Of a stretch of 64,000 nt of DNA, positions 24,855 through 34,037 are shown piece by piece; within the stretch, counting starts at the first letter, position 1, and each line of letters opens with the position of its first letter. The notes under the pieces are model-generated. The model did no database searches. It was not told where the DNA came from and saw only the letters and a program-made list of their open reading frames with translations. A program made the translations under genes and the position numbers. Source of the DNA: CAZJHX01 sp964545715 (GTDB lineage: Bacteria > Myxococcota_A > UBA9042 > GCA-2863065); the NCBI GenBank assembly GCA_964545715.1, contig CAZJHX010000038.1, positions 1 through 64,000 of the forward strand, given 5' to 3'.

Positions 24855-26027
24855 ATGCGCGCTCGCTTGCCCATACTGGCCCTGGCCTGCCTCTGCCTCG
24901 TGTCTGAAGCGGACGCGCAGGACGTGCCCCCCAACGCTAAAGAGGCCACTGCGACCCGGCTGCACGAGCAAGCTCTGAAAGCCCGTGAGCGCGGCAAGCG
25001 CAAGGCCGCCATCGACCTGTGGAAAGCGGCCCAGCATCTGCACCATCACTGGAAGTACGCGTACAACCTCTGCGCGGTGCTCCTGGAGGACGGGCGATAT
25101 CTCGACGCCTGGCGCGCCTGCGACGACGCCGAGCGCCTTGGGTTCCCGGATGAGCACCAGGCCAAGCTCACGCAAAACCGCTCGCGCATCCGCGGTAAGC
25201 TCAGCGCGGATCACGTCTTCATCGAGCTGCACGTGTCGCCCGAGCAGGCGGACGTCACGCGTGATAGCCAACCGTGGCCCGCACCGCGCGCGATGTGGAC
25301 GCGTGACGTGGAGAGCCGGATCGAGGTCACCAGCGAAGGGTTCGAGACGAAGAAGCTGACATGGAAGCACCCGTTAGGTCAGGCCTCTGTACGCACCGTC
25401 ACGCTCAAAGCGGCGCGCGGCGCGCTGAGGGTCACAGGTCGACCACGCGGCGCCACCGTGTACGCCAACGATCTAGCGATCGGCTCCCTGCCTCTGGCGC
25501 AAGCGGACGGGCTGGAGCCCGGAATCCACCAGGTGCGCGTGACCGCCGAAGGCCACGTCGCCCAGAAGCTGCCGGTCAAAGTGAGCCAGGGCGGGCTCAC
25601 GGCGATCGAGATCGCGCTGAACCCAAAGCCCGCGCCCAAGCCCATCGACGCCCCGCCGGTCACACCGCCATCCAGTGGTGTCCTGACCATCACCGGCTGG
25701 ATCGGCGTCGGGGTCGGCACCGCCTCGCTGGTGGCCAGCACCGTCGCGTTCAGCCGCGTCCGAAACGCGCGCGACGAGATCGCCGATCTCAACGCGGACC
25801 CCAAGCTCAGCGACGACGATCACAGCACCTACACCACCAACTACAATGAGACGCAGCAGTCCTTCGAAGACGCCCGTCTCGCCGGCTACATCCTGGTCGG
25901 CGCCGGCGCAGCTCTGGCCGTGACCGGCAGCGTGCTGCTGATCATGGACGCGATGGAGACCGACGCCACGGTCGTGCCCATGAGCGTGAAGGGCGGCGGC
26001 GGACTCACGGGCATCCTCCGCTTCTAA
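24855..26027 (+). CDS. Exported TPR and PEGA-domain protein, kinase-linked
   Basis: 390 residues with a signal peptide (LPILALACLCLVSEADA). About residues 30-105 form a TPR-like helical pair (EQALKARERGKRKAAIDLWKAA, then NLCAVLLEDGRYLDAWRAC). The centre is beta-rich and contains a PEGA-type segment (RPRGATVYANDLAIGSLPL). Two hydrophobic helices near residues 275-295 and 345-370 flank a polar loop, suggesting a C-terminal membrane anchor. It is in one operon with the Ser/Thr kinase. Such kinase-linked TPR/PEGA proteins are frequent in myxobacteria; the function is unknown. Its TAA overlaps the TAG of the convergent activator gene in the four bases CTAA. Confidence 0.8.
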   Translation: MRARLPILALACLCLVSEADAQDVPPNAKEATATRLHEQALKARERGKRKAAIDLWKAAQHLHHHWKYAYNLCAVLLEDGRYLDAWRACDDAERLGFPDEHQAKLTQNRSRIRGKLSADHVFIELHVSPEQADVTRDSQPWPAPRAMWTRDVESRIEVTSEGFETKKLTWKHPLGQASVRTVTLKAARGALRVTGRPRGATVYANDLAIGSLPLAQADGLEPGIHQVRVTAEGHVAQKLPVKVSQGGLTAIEIALNPKPAPKPIDAPPVTPPSSGVLTITGWIGVGVGTASLVASTVAFSRVRNARDEIADLNADPKLSDDDHSTYTTNYNETQQSFEDARLAGYILVGAGAALAVTGSVLLIMDAMETDATVVPMSVKGGGGLTGILRF

Positions 26028-27334
26028 CCGCGGAGCGTGTCCAGCTCGAGATCGTAGTACTTGAGCCAGCGATAGATCTGCTTGCGCGTGCGTCCAAAGT
26101 GCTTGGCGACCTGGGCCACGTTGCCGTCCAGGTGCCGAAAGGCGCCGACCAGCTCGTCCGCACTCGGGCGCTCGAAGCCGCCGGTGGCTGCAGCGGCCGC
26201 GGTCGCGCGAGTCAAGATGGGCTGGGTCATCGGCTTCGGCAGGGCAAAGACGCGGACCGCAGCGCCAGGACCGGCGATCGCCTGAGCTCTGCCGATCGTG
26301 GTCCGCAGCTCACGCACATTGGCGGGCCACGGCGCGATCAGCAGCGCCTCGGCCGCGTCGGCCTCAAACGTGATGGGCGCCTCACTTAGATGGGTGCACA
26401 GCGCCAGGATGTCCGGGCGGCGCTCCCGCAGCGGCGGAACCGGGATGGGCCAACCCGCGACCCGGGCGTAAAGGTCAGCGCGAAACCGTCCCTCCTGCAC
26501 TGCAGCGCCCAGATCCACGTTTGTGGCGACGATCAGGCTGGCGTCGACCTTGCGGCCCCGCGTCGCGCCGACCGGCACAACCACCTTATCGTCCAACACG
26601 CGAAGCAAGGCGGCCTGAGCCGGCCCGGGAAGCTCCGCGATCTCGTCCAGGAAGAGCGTGCCGCGCTGAGCCGCCACAAAGTAGCCTTCATTGTCGGTAG
26701 TGGCGCCCGTGAACGCGCCGCGCTGATGCCCGAAGAGCGTGCTCTCCACCAGGTTCGGCGGGATGGCGCCGCAGTTCAGCGCGACGAGGTCGCCACGACG
26801 ATCGCTCAGCCGATGCAGCGCCCGGGCAGCGACCTCTTTCCCGACCCCGGACTCCCCGTTGAGCAGCACAGGGTCTTTCGATCGGGACGCACGCTTGAGC
26901 TCCACACGCACGGTGCGCGCCGCCGCCGATTCCCCGACGAAGCCGTGCTCTTCGACCGGCTCGGCCGCGTCGGGCTGCGCCTGTTCGTAGACGAGCAATG
27001 AGTCGCCCAGACGCATGACATCTCCGTGCAGCAGGACCCGGGACATCGTGATCTTGCCCCCGACCAGCAGCCGGTTCTTGGCGCCGAGGTCCTCCACCTG
27101 ATACATCGCGTGCGTCTCGGACCGGCGGAGGCGGGCGTGCTCGCGACTCATCCGAGCGTCTCGAATGCGCAGCCCGCCGTCCTTCGGCTCGCGACCCACG
27201 ATGAGGTCCGCCCGGCCCAGCTCGACGATCCGTCCAACCGCGCTGCGGTCCGGCGAGTAGACGATATGAAGCAGGTGACGCGCCGGTCCGCCGGGCAACA
27301 GGATGTTGGCGGAGGCGGTCAGAGTGGCCGACAT
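26024..27334 (-). CDS. FHA-domain sigma-54-dependent transcriptional activator
   Basis: 436 residues. An N-terminal FHA domain (about 20-110: IVGREPKDGGLRIRD, SREHARLRR) binds phosphothreonine. The AAA+ domain has Walker A GESGVGKE, an intact GAFTGA loop (206-211) that contacts sigma-54, and Walker B GTLFLDEIAE. The C-terminus holds a Fis-type helix-turn-helix (GNVAQVAKHFGRTRKQIYRWLKYY). It should be a complete enhancer-binding protein switched by Ser/Thr phosphorylation, and could read the output of the adjacent kinase at 23237. It follows the response-regulator gene by 21 bases. It is the obvious local candidate to fire the sigma-54 promoters at 907 and 9493, which is an inference. Confidence 0.9.
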   Translation of the reverse strand: MSATLTASANILLPGGPARHLLHIVYSPDRSAVGRIVELGRADLIVGREPKDGGLRIRDARMSREHARLRRSETHAMYQVEDLGAKNRLLVGGKITMSRVLLHGDVMRLGDSLLVYEQAQPDAAEPVEEHGFVGESAAARTVRVELKRASRSKDPVLLNGESGVGKEVAARALHRLSDRRGDLVALNCGAIPPNLVESTLFGHQRGAFTGATTDNEGYFVAAQRGTLFLDEIAELPGPAQAALLRVLDDKVVVPVGATRGRKVDASLIVATNVDLGAAVQEGRFRADLYARVAGWPIPVPPLRERRPDILALCTHLSEAPITFEADAAEALLIAPWPANVRELRTTIGRAQAIAGPGAAVRVFALPKPMTQPILTRATAAAAATGGFERPSADELVGAFRHLDGNVAQVAKHFGRTRKQIYRWLKYYDLELDTLRG

Positions 27335-27355
27335 AGCGGCTACGATACCACGGCG

Positions 27356-28012
27356 TTACCGACTCGCGGCCTGGTAGCAATCCAGCAGGCCCGCCCGGTG
27401 GGCGTACCGGAAGATCTCGCCCTGAGACTCCACCCCGAGCTTGCCCCGGATGCGGCCCACGTAGTTGCTGACGGTACTGACCGACAAGTCGAGCTCAGCA
27501 GCGATGAGCGACACCGTCTGGCCTTCGATAAGCTGCATGAACACCTGGTGCTCCCGCACGCTCAGCCGGTTGTGGGGCACGGGCGACCGGCCGTCGTGGC
27601 GGCGGGACAGGCCCAGCAGGGCGTTGGTCAGGTAGGTGAGGCCTTCCGCGGCGCGCCGGACGGCGGTCAACAGCTCATCAGGCTCCGCGTCTTTCGACAA
27701 GTAGGCCGCCGCCCCCTCGCGAAGCAGCGACAAGGCGAACTGGTCCTCGGGATAGGCGCTCATAAACACGATGGCCACGCGCACGTCGCTTTGCTCCAGC
27801 CGGCGGAACACCTCCAGACCGCTGAGTCCGGGCAGCGAGACGTTCAAGACGAGCACGTCCACGTCGCCGTCACCAGCGCGGGCGAGCGCGTCCTGCCCCG
27901 TAACAACCTCTTCCACGATATCGATATCCCTACCGCCGCCCAGCACCTGACGTATGGCGAGGCGGAGAAATGCATGGTCCTCAGCGACCAGAACGCGAAT
28001 CTTACTCTGCAA
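27356..28012 (-). CDS. NarL/FixJ-type response regulator with Asn at the phospho-site
   Basis: A TTG at 28012, six bases after GGGAG, starts LQSKIRVLVAEDH and gives a typical 218-residue length; the frame extends to a GTG at 28087 but with residues unlike a receiver. The receiver has the acidic pair Glu11-Asp12, a Ser in MSA and Lys in LSKD, but the phospho-acceptor position is Asn57 (VLVLNVSLPG; codon AAC at 27844-27842). A LuxR/GerE helix-turn-helix follows (LSVREHQVFMQLIEG, VSNYVGRIRGKLGV). It should bind DNA but cannot be phosphorylated in the usual way. It is co-transcribed with the FHA sigma-54 activator downstream. Confidence 0.87.
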   Translation of the reverse strand: MQSKIRVLVAEDHAFLRLAIRQVLGGGRDIDIVEEVVTGQDALARAGDGDVDVLVLNVSLPGLSGLEVFRRLEQSDVRVAIVFMSAYPEDQFALSLLREGAAAYLSKDAEPDELLTAVRRAAEGLTYLTNALLGLSRRHDGRSPVPHNRLSVREHQVFMQLIEGQTVSLIAAELDLSVSTVSNYVGRIRGKLGVESQGEIFRYAHRAGLLDCYQAASR

Positions 28013-28018
28013 GCGGCT

Positions 28019-28045
28019 CTCCCTTTTCGGTGTCACGAAAGGGAG
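28019..28045 (-). promoter_or_regulatory. Hairpin sequestering the ribosome-binding site of the response regulator
   Basis: On the minus strand CTCCCTTTCG pairs with CGAAAAGGGAG (10 bp, one bulged A) around the loop TGACAC. The 3' arm contains the GGGAG that serves the TTG start at 28012, so folding would hide the ribosome-binding site. Confidence 0.5.
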
Positions 28046-28226
28046 CAAAGACCACGCCAGAGTTGACAGCGATAACCGTACCGCCACAGCACGCTGTTTA
28101 CGTCGTTTGACCGATACCTGACTCGGCGGTGTGTCACGTGTCTTTTGGGTGTGTCAGTGTGTCCCAGCCTGCCGCGATCCCGCGTGATCGCTCATATAGT
28201 TGGGCGACCGGGCCGATAACACTCCC

Positions 28227-31200
28227 ATGAGTCCGCAACTGCGCCATATCGTCGCCGGAGTATGTGTTCTGCTTGCCGCCTGCTCGTCAGAGGCGCCGAC
28301 CACATCCCCAACACCGACAGACCCGACCGCCGCAGCCGACGCGGCTGGCTCCAACCCGACAGCGCCGCCCGTAGAGGCGCCTGTCGACCCGACCGGCCCC
28401 GAGGCCGACGCGGACCGTACGCCCCCCGAGAGTGAGCCGGAGCCGCGCGTGACACCGCCGGAGCCCAGGATCTCCGAGGAGACCTCCGCCGAGCTTTGCG
28501 CCCCGTGCAACGACGACCAAGACTGCGAGCACGACACACTCTGCCGCCAGGTGGCCGACAGCGGCCGTTGGGCATGCCTCGCGGCCTGCAACAGCGCGGC
28601 GAGCGACTGCCCGATCGCGACGACCTGCGCCACTGTCGACACCGAGCTGCTGTGTATTCCGGACGCCGACGAGTGCGAGTGCGACGAGACTCATGTGGGC
28701 CGCTCAGGTCGCTGCGACGCCGGGTCGGTCTGCGCCGGCGCCTACACCTGCGAGGCCGACGGCCCGACCGAGTGCACGGTGGAGAAGAGAAGCGAGCAGT
28801 GCAACGGCATCGACGACGACTGCGACGGCAAGATCGACGAAGGCGGGCACACCCTGTGCGACGACGGGTCAACGTGCACGGCCGAGACCTGCACCGAAGG
28901 GGCGTGCGTTTACCAGCCGTCCGGCACGGGGTGCATGATCGGCGTCAACTGCTTCACGACCGGCACCGCCAAGCCCGACGACGCGTGCCTGTGGTGCGAC
29001 CCCAAGACCTCCGGCACCGGCTGGTCGGCGCGACCCGACGGCCTCCCCTGCGACGATGGCTTGCTATGCACAGTCGGTGATGCCTGCGCGGCCGGGTCGT
29101 GCGCACCGACCTCCGCCATGTCGTGCGACGACTCCAACGCCTGCACGGAGGACGCCTGCGACCCGGCGACCGGCTGCGTGCACACGCCTTTGGACCTGGT
29201 CGGCTGTGACGACGCCGACCCGTGCACGACCACAGACAGCTGCCAGGCGGGCGCCTGCGTAGGCGTGCCGATGGTCTGCGACGACGGCCTGTCCTGCACG
29301 ATCGACGTCTGCGAGGACGGAGAGTGCGACACGCAGACGCTGGAGACCGGTTGGTGCTTGATCGATGAGGTCTGCCGGACCGAGGGGACGACCCCGGCCG
29401 GCGTGCCGTGCCTGACCTGCGCCCCGGACGTCGACGCGACAGTGTGGTCCCCCCGCCCGGACGGCGCCGCGTGCGACGACGGCAACGCCTGTACCGGACC
29501 CGACACGTGCGCCGGCGGAGTGTGCCTCGCCGATTCAGTGGCGTGTGACGACGGCAACGACTGCACGCTGGACTTCTGTCTGCCGACATTCGGCTGCTTG
29601 CAGCAGGCCGTTGCCGGGTTGCTGTGCAGCGATGGGAACGCGTGCACGACCACCGACACCTGCTTGGGCGGCGACTGTGTCGGATCCGATCCGCCGGTGT
29701 GCGATGACGACAACCCGTGCACTGAAGACGGGTGCGATCCCGCGACAGGCTGCGCGTTTACCGCGACTGAGAGCGCCGAGACCTGCGACGACGGTGACAG
29801 CTGCACCACGACCGATACTTGCGCCGACGGGAGCTGCCAGGGCGCTGCCGTGGTATGCGACGACGGCGTGGCCTGCACGACGGACGCCTGCACTGACGGC
29901 GCCTGTACTCATGAGGTCGAAGAGGGCGCCTGCCTGATCGACGGCGCGTGCTTTGAGAACGGGGATGCGGACCCCAACGACCCATGTGCGCGCTGCTGGC
30001 ACGACGCCATCTCCAACGCGCCTCCGGGCTCCCCCTGCAACGACAGCGACGCCTGCACGGCGGGTGAAAAGTGCCAGGGCGGCTCGTGCCTGGGCGGCGC
30101 TCCCGTCTCGTGCGACGACGAGAACCCATGCACCGACGACGCCTGTGACACGACGTTAGGCTGCCTCAACACACCCAACATCGCGGGCTGCAACGACGGG
30201 CTGTTCTGCACGGTAGACGATACGTGCACGGACGGTATCTGTGCCGGCGCACCGCGCGACTGCACAGCGCTGGACGCCCCCTGCGCGGCCGGCAGCTGCA
30301 GCGACGTAGACGCCGCGTGCGTGGCGATCCCGGCCACGGACGGGTCTGTGTGTGATGACGGCCTCCCCTGCTCCGGCCCGGACACGTGTCAAGAGGGCGC
30401 CTGCCAGGGTCCGGCGCTGGCGGGCTGTTGCACGGTTGCCGCCGACTGTGACGACGGCAACGCCTGCACAGCCGATCAATGCACCCCCGAGGGGACGTGC
30501 TCGTACGATGTCGCGGCCGTGGACGGTGCGGGCTGCGACGACGGCGCGTGGTGCACTGTGGACGATGTCTGCGCATCCGGCTCCTGCGTGGGCGCCCCGC
30601 GTTCTTGTGCGTCCGATGCCTGCAACGACGGCTACTGCGACCCCGATGCGGGCGCGTGCATGCTGGCGCCCAAGCCGGACGGCCTGGCATGTGAGGACGA
30701 CGGCGAGGCGTGCACCTCGGATACGTGCCAGACCGGCGCGTGCGCGCATACGACGGTGGTGGCGCCCTGCGATGACGCCAACGCCTGCACATTCAACGAC
30801 ACCTGCACGGACTCGGGCTGCGCAGGCACGTCCTACAGCTGCGATGACGGGCTGGCCTGCACCGAGGACAGCTGCGCCGGTGACGGTTCCTGCGCAAACA
30901 CCGTGGCCGCCGGCGCCTGTCTGATCGGCGGCGCGTGCGTCGCAGAGGGCACCCTGCACCCGACCCAGGCATGCCAGCGATGTCACTCGGCGACCGACGC
31001 GACGGCGTGGACGGCATCCGTCGACGGCTGGGCATGCGACGACGACGGCGATGTATGCACCGACGACGTCTGCCAGGCCGGTGCCTGCGCTCACCCGGCG
31101 GCACCTCCGGCCACGGCTTGCGATGACGGCGACGCTTGCACCCAGGGGGACAACTGCGGCGCGGGCGACTGCGCGGGCACGCCTTACACCTGCGACGACG

Positions 31201-34037
31201 GACTGCCGTGCACGGCGGACGCCTGTGACGGAGCGGGTGGCTGCACGGCGCCGCTGGTGGCCGGGTTCTGCCTGGTCGACGACGCGTGTTATGCGGACAC
31301 AATGCTGGATCCCGCCAACGCCTGCCGTGTCTGCGATGCGGCGACGCCGACCCAGTTCAGCGATCGGCCCAACGGCACGAGCTGTGACGACACCAACGCG
31401 TGCTCGAGCGCGGACGCGTGTGACGCGGGCGTGTGCAAAGGCAGCACGATCGACTGCGACGACAACAACCTGTGCACCGACGATGCGTGCGACCCCGCGA
31501 CGGGGTGCATCAACAATCCCAACAGCAATCCGTGCAGCGACGGCCTGTACTGCACGGTCAACGACGTCTGCTCCGCTGGAAGCTGTTCGGGGACCCTGCG
31601 TGACTGCACGGGCGTGGCGGACGCCTGCAACGACGGCGCGTGTGATGAGGCCGGCGACGCCTGTGTGCCGGCCCCGCTGGCCGACGGCACCCCCTGTGAT
31701 GATACGACGGTCTGCACGGGCCCGGACAGCTGCCAGGGCGGGGCATGCCAGGGCGCGCCCGTACCGGCCTGCTGCACCGCCGACAGCGACTGCGACGACG
31801 CCAACGCATGCACGGCAGACAGCTGCAACGTGGCGACCGGCGCGTGCACAAACAGCACCGGACCCCTGGACGGCGCCGGCTGCGATGACGGCGCGTTCTG
31901 CACCACGGGCGACACCTGCGGCGCCGGCGTGTGCACGGGTGCACCGCGGGACTGCTCGGCGCTGGACGGGGCATGCAGCCTCGGCGTTTGCAACGACGTC
32001 TCGGCGGCCTGTGAGGCCGTGGCCGCCAACGAGGGGATGGCGTGTCCCGGGGACGGTAACGGCTGCACGGACGACGTCTGTCAGGGCGGCGCCTGTGCGC
32101 ATCCAAACAACAGCGCGGCATGCGACGACGGGGCGGCCTGCACGTTCAGCGACACCTGCAACTCGGGCAGCTGCGCCGGAACCCCCTACAGCTGCGACGA
32201 CGGGATGGCGTGCACGACGGATACCTGTGACGGCGCCGGCGCGTGCAACACGGTGATCGATGCCGGCGTGTGCGCGATCGGGGGCGTCTGCCGACCCGCG
32301 GGTGAGGCGCTGCCGGGCGAGCCGTGCCGCCAGTGTGATCCGGCCACCTCCCAGATCGACTTCTCGGCCATGAGCGACGGGTCCGCCTGCAGCGATGGAG
32401 ACGCCTGCACCGCCGCCGACACCTGCACCTCGATGGTGTGTGATGGGGCCTCGGTCAACTGCGACGACGGCGACGTATGCACGACGGACGCCTGCGATCC
32501 GGTCAGCGGCTGCTCCAACACGCCCAACACGGCGTCGTGTGACGACGGTGTGGCCTGCACCTTTGACGACACCTGCAGCGGCGGGTCCTGCGGCGGCACC
32601 AGCTACGCCTGTGATGACGGGCTGGCCTGCACGACCGACGCCTGCGACGGCGCCGGGGGCTGCACAACCACGATCGACGCCGACAGCTGCCTGATCTCCG
32701 GACAGTGCTGGGCCGACGGCGCAAACGATCCCGCTCAGGCATGCCGAGCGTGCACTACGGGAACATCCCAGACCGCCTGGACGATCGTGCCCGACGGCAC
32801 CGCCTGTGACGACGGCGATGCGTGTACTGCCGGCGAGGTCTGCTCGGCGGGGGGCTGCTCCGGTGGCGCCAACACCTGTCCGTGCGCGGGCAAAGTCGCG
32901 GGCGAGTCCTGTGACGACGGGGACGGCAGCACGATCGGCGACCTGTGTCTGCAAGACCAGTGCGCCGGCTTCGAGGTGCACGTGGTGTCGCCCAGCGGGG
33001 CGGACGAGAAGTCCTTCCTGACCCAGGTGATGTATACCGGCGGCGCTTTCCACGCGATCGGCGGCGACAAGTCTGACGGCTGGATCGCCACGGTGGTGGG
33101 CTCGGACGTCAACGTGGTCGCCAGCGAAAACGACGAGTTCCGGACGCTGGCCGACGGTGTGGCGTTCACCGACGATGAGGACGTCTTCGTGTTCGACGGC
33201 GTGAGCTGGAACGAGGACGGACCGCTGGAGACCGCGCTGAGCAAGCTGAGCGGCAACTTTGACGACGTGCGCACCAGCTGGGGCGGGACCGCGGGCGGTA
33301 CGACCACCGTGTTCGCGGCGGGTGTCGAGGGGGGCAAGGCCTTCGCCATCCGATGCGACGCGAGCGGAGCCAAGGCCGTCTGTGCCCGGGAGATCGGCAC
33401 CGGCGACAACCTGCTGAACCTGGTGCCGCGCGGGCTGGCCGGGTTTGGCGCCCCCGGCTCACCGGATCTGCTGATGCTCATCGACAAGCCAGGCTGGCTG
33501 AACAACGCCTACCGCAAAACGGGCACTGGGGCGCCGTGGAACCTGGTCTACAACGACACCGGCGCCAGCTCGCAGGTCTCCACCGATGTCTTCGCGGTCG
33601 CGGACAACAACGCCTGGTGGTCCGGCGAAAACGGCCTACTACGCGCCCGTCACGACAAGGGTGCGTCGGTCGGATGGACGTTCTTGTGGAACGTGCTGGG
33701 CTCCAACCAGGCCACCTACGACATGAACGGCGTCTGGGCGGACGACGACGTGGCCCTGGTTGCCTCGAACCAGGACACTGCGGCCGGACGCTCCTTCAAG
33801 CTCATCACCCACGACGTCGCCAGCAGCCCCACATCAACGGCAAACTGGCGCGTCATCGACCTGGGTACGGCCGCCCAGTACGCGGGCTGCACGCCCGGCG
33901 ACTGCTCAGAGCACAACGGTCAGGTCGGCACGGTCCTGGACGTCTGGTCCAACGGCGGCCAGGTCGCGCTGGTGGGCTGGATCGTGGACGACAGCGACGG
34001 CAAGCGCCGCGCTCTGGTTATGTGGCGGAGTCCCTAA
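28227..34037 (+). CDS. Giant Cys-rich repeat lipoprotein, 1936 residues
   Basis: ATG 28227 begins a lipoprotein signal (VCVLLAAC, Cys19) followed by a Thr/Pro/Asp-rich stalk. About residues 90-1575 consist of dozens of C-D-D-G-x-x-C-T-x-D-x-C repeats in sub-blocks, with one MopE-like CNGIDDDCDGKIDE near residue 195. The last 350 residues are cysteine-poor and propeller-like (DVFVFDGVSWNED, FAIGG-type segments, ADDDVALVASNQD). The repeats are typical of exported Myxococcota proteins and would form a rod of small disulfide knots. It is transcribed alone, divergently from the response-regulator operon, and its 3' end overlaps a convergent gene by 20 bases. Possible role: surface adhesion or metal binding. 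Long open frames on the opposite strand are shadows of its repeats. Confidence 0.85.
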   Translation: MSPQLRHIVAGVCVLLAACSSEAPTTSPTPTDPTAAADAAGSNPTAPPVEAPVDPTGPEADADRTPPESEPEPRVTPPEPRISEETSAELCAPCNDDQDCEHDTLCRQVADSGRWACLAACNSAASDCPIATTCATVDTELLCIPDADECECDETHVGRSGRCDAGSVCAGAYTCEADGPTECTVEKRSEQCNGIDDDCDGKIDEGGHTLCDDGSTCTAETCTEGACVYQPSGTGCMIGVNCFTTGTAKPDDACLWCDPKTSGTGWSARPDGLPCDDGLLCTVGDACAAGSCAPTSAMSCDDSNACTEDACDPATGCVHTPLDLVGCDDADPCTTTDSCQAGACVGVPMVCDDGLSCTIDVCEDGECDTQTLETGWCLIDEVCRTEGTTPAGVPCLTCAPDVDATVWSPRPDGAACDDGNACTGPDTCAGGVCLADSVACDDGNDCTLDFCLPTFGCLQQAVAGLLCSDGNACTTTDTCLGGDCVGSDPPVCDDDNPCTEDGCDPATGCAFTATESAETCDDGDSCTTTDTCADGSCQGAAVVCDDGVACTTDACTDGACTHEVEEGACLIDGACFENGDADPNDPCARCWHDAISNAPPGSPCNDSDACTAGEKCQGGSCLGGAPVSCDDENPCTDDACDTTLGCLNTPNIAGCNDGLFCTVDDTCTDGICAGAPRDCTALDAPCAAGSCSDVDAACVAIPATDGSVCDDGLPCSGPDTCQEGACQGPALAGCCTVAADCDDGNACTADQCTPEGTCSYDVAAVDGAGCDDGAWCTVDDVCASGSCVGAPRSCASDACNDGYCDPDAGACMLAPKPDGLACEDDGEACTSDTCQTGACAHTTVVAPCDDANACTFNDTCTDSGCAGTSYSCDDGLACTEDSCAGDGSCANTVAAGACLIGGACVAEGTLHPTQACQRCHSATDATAWTASVDGWACDDDGDVCTDDVCQAGACAHPAAPPATACDDGDACTQGDNCGAGDCAGTPYTCDDGLPCTADACDGAGGCTAPLVAGFCLVDDACYADTMLDPANACRVCDAATPTQFSDRPNGTSCDDTNACSSADACDAGVCKGSTIDCDDNNLCTDDACDPATGCINNPNSNPCSDGLYCTVNDVCSAGSCSGTLRDCTGVADACNDGACDEAGDACVPAPLADGTPCDDTTVCTGPDSCQGGACQGAPVPACCTADSDCDDANACTADSCNVATGACTNSTGPLDGAGCDDGAFCTTGDTCGAGVCTGAPRDCSALDGACSLGVCNDVSAACEAVAANEGMACPGDGNGCTDDVCQGGACAHPNNSAACDDGAACTFSDTCNSGSCAGTPYSCDDGMACTTDTCDGAGACNTVIDAGVCAIGGVCRPAGEALPGEPCRQCDPATSQIDFSAMSDGSACSDGDACTAADTCTSMVCDGASVNCDDGDVCTTDACDPVSGCSNTPNTASCDDGVACTFDDTCSGGSCGGTSYACDDGLACTTDACDGAGGCTTTIDADSCLISGQCWADGANDPAQACRACTTGTSQTAWTIVPDGTACDDGDACTAGEVCSAGGCSGGANTCPCAGKVAGESCDDGDGSTIGDLCLQDQCAGFEVHVVSPSGADEKSFLTQVMYTGGAFHAIGGDKSDGWIATVVGSDVNVVASENDEFRTLADGVAFTDDEDVFVFDGVSWNEDGPLETALSKLSGNFDDVRTSWGGTAGGTTTVFAAGVEGGKAFAIRCDASGAKAVCAREIGTGDNLLNLVPRGLAGFGAPGSPDLLMLIDKPGWLNNAYRKTGTGAPWNLVYNDTGASSQVSTDVFAVADNNAWWSGENGLLRARHDKGASVGWTFLWNVLGSNQATYDMNGVWADDDVALVASNQDTAAGRSFKLITHDVASSPTSTANWRVIDLGTAAQYAGCTPGDCSEHNGQVGTVLDVWSNGGQVALVGWIVDDSDGKRRALVMWRSP

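Noticed and set aside
28800..32900. Tandem repeats that could be mistaken for a CRISPR array or satellite
   Set aside because: The periodic TGCGACGACGG-type sequence is in frame and encodes the C-D-D-G cysteine repeats; repeat spacing varies with the protein and there are no unique equal-length spacers.
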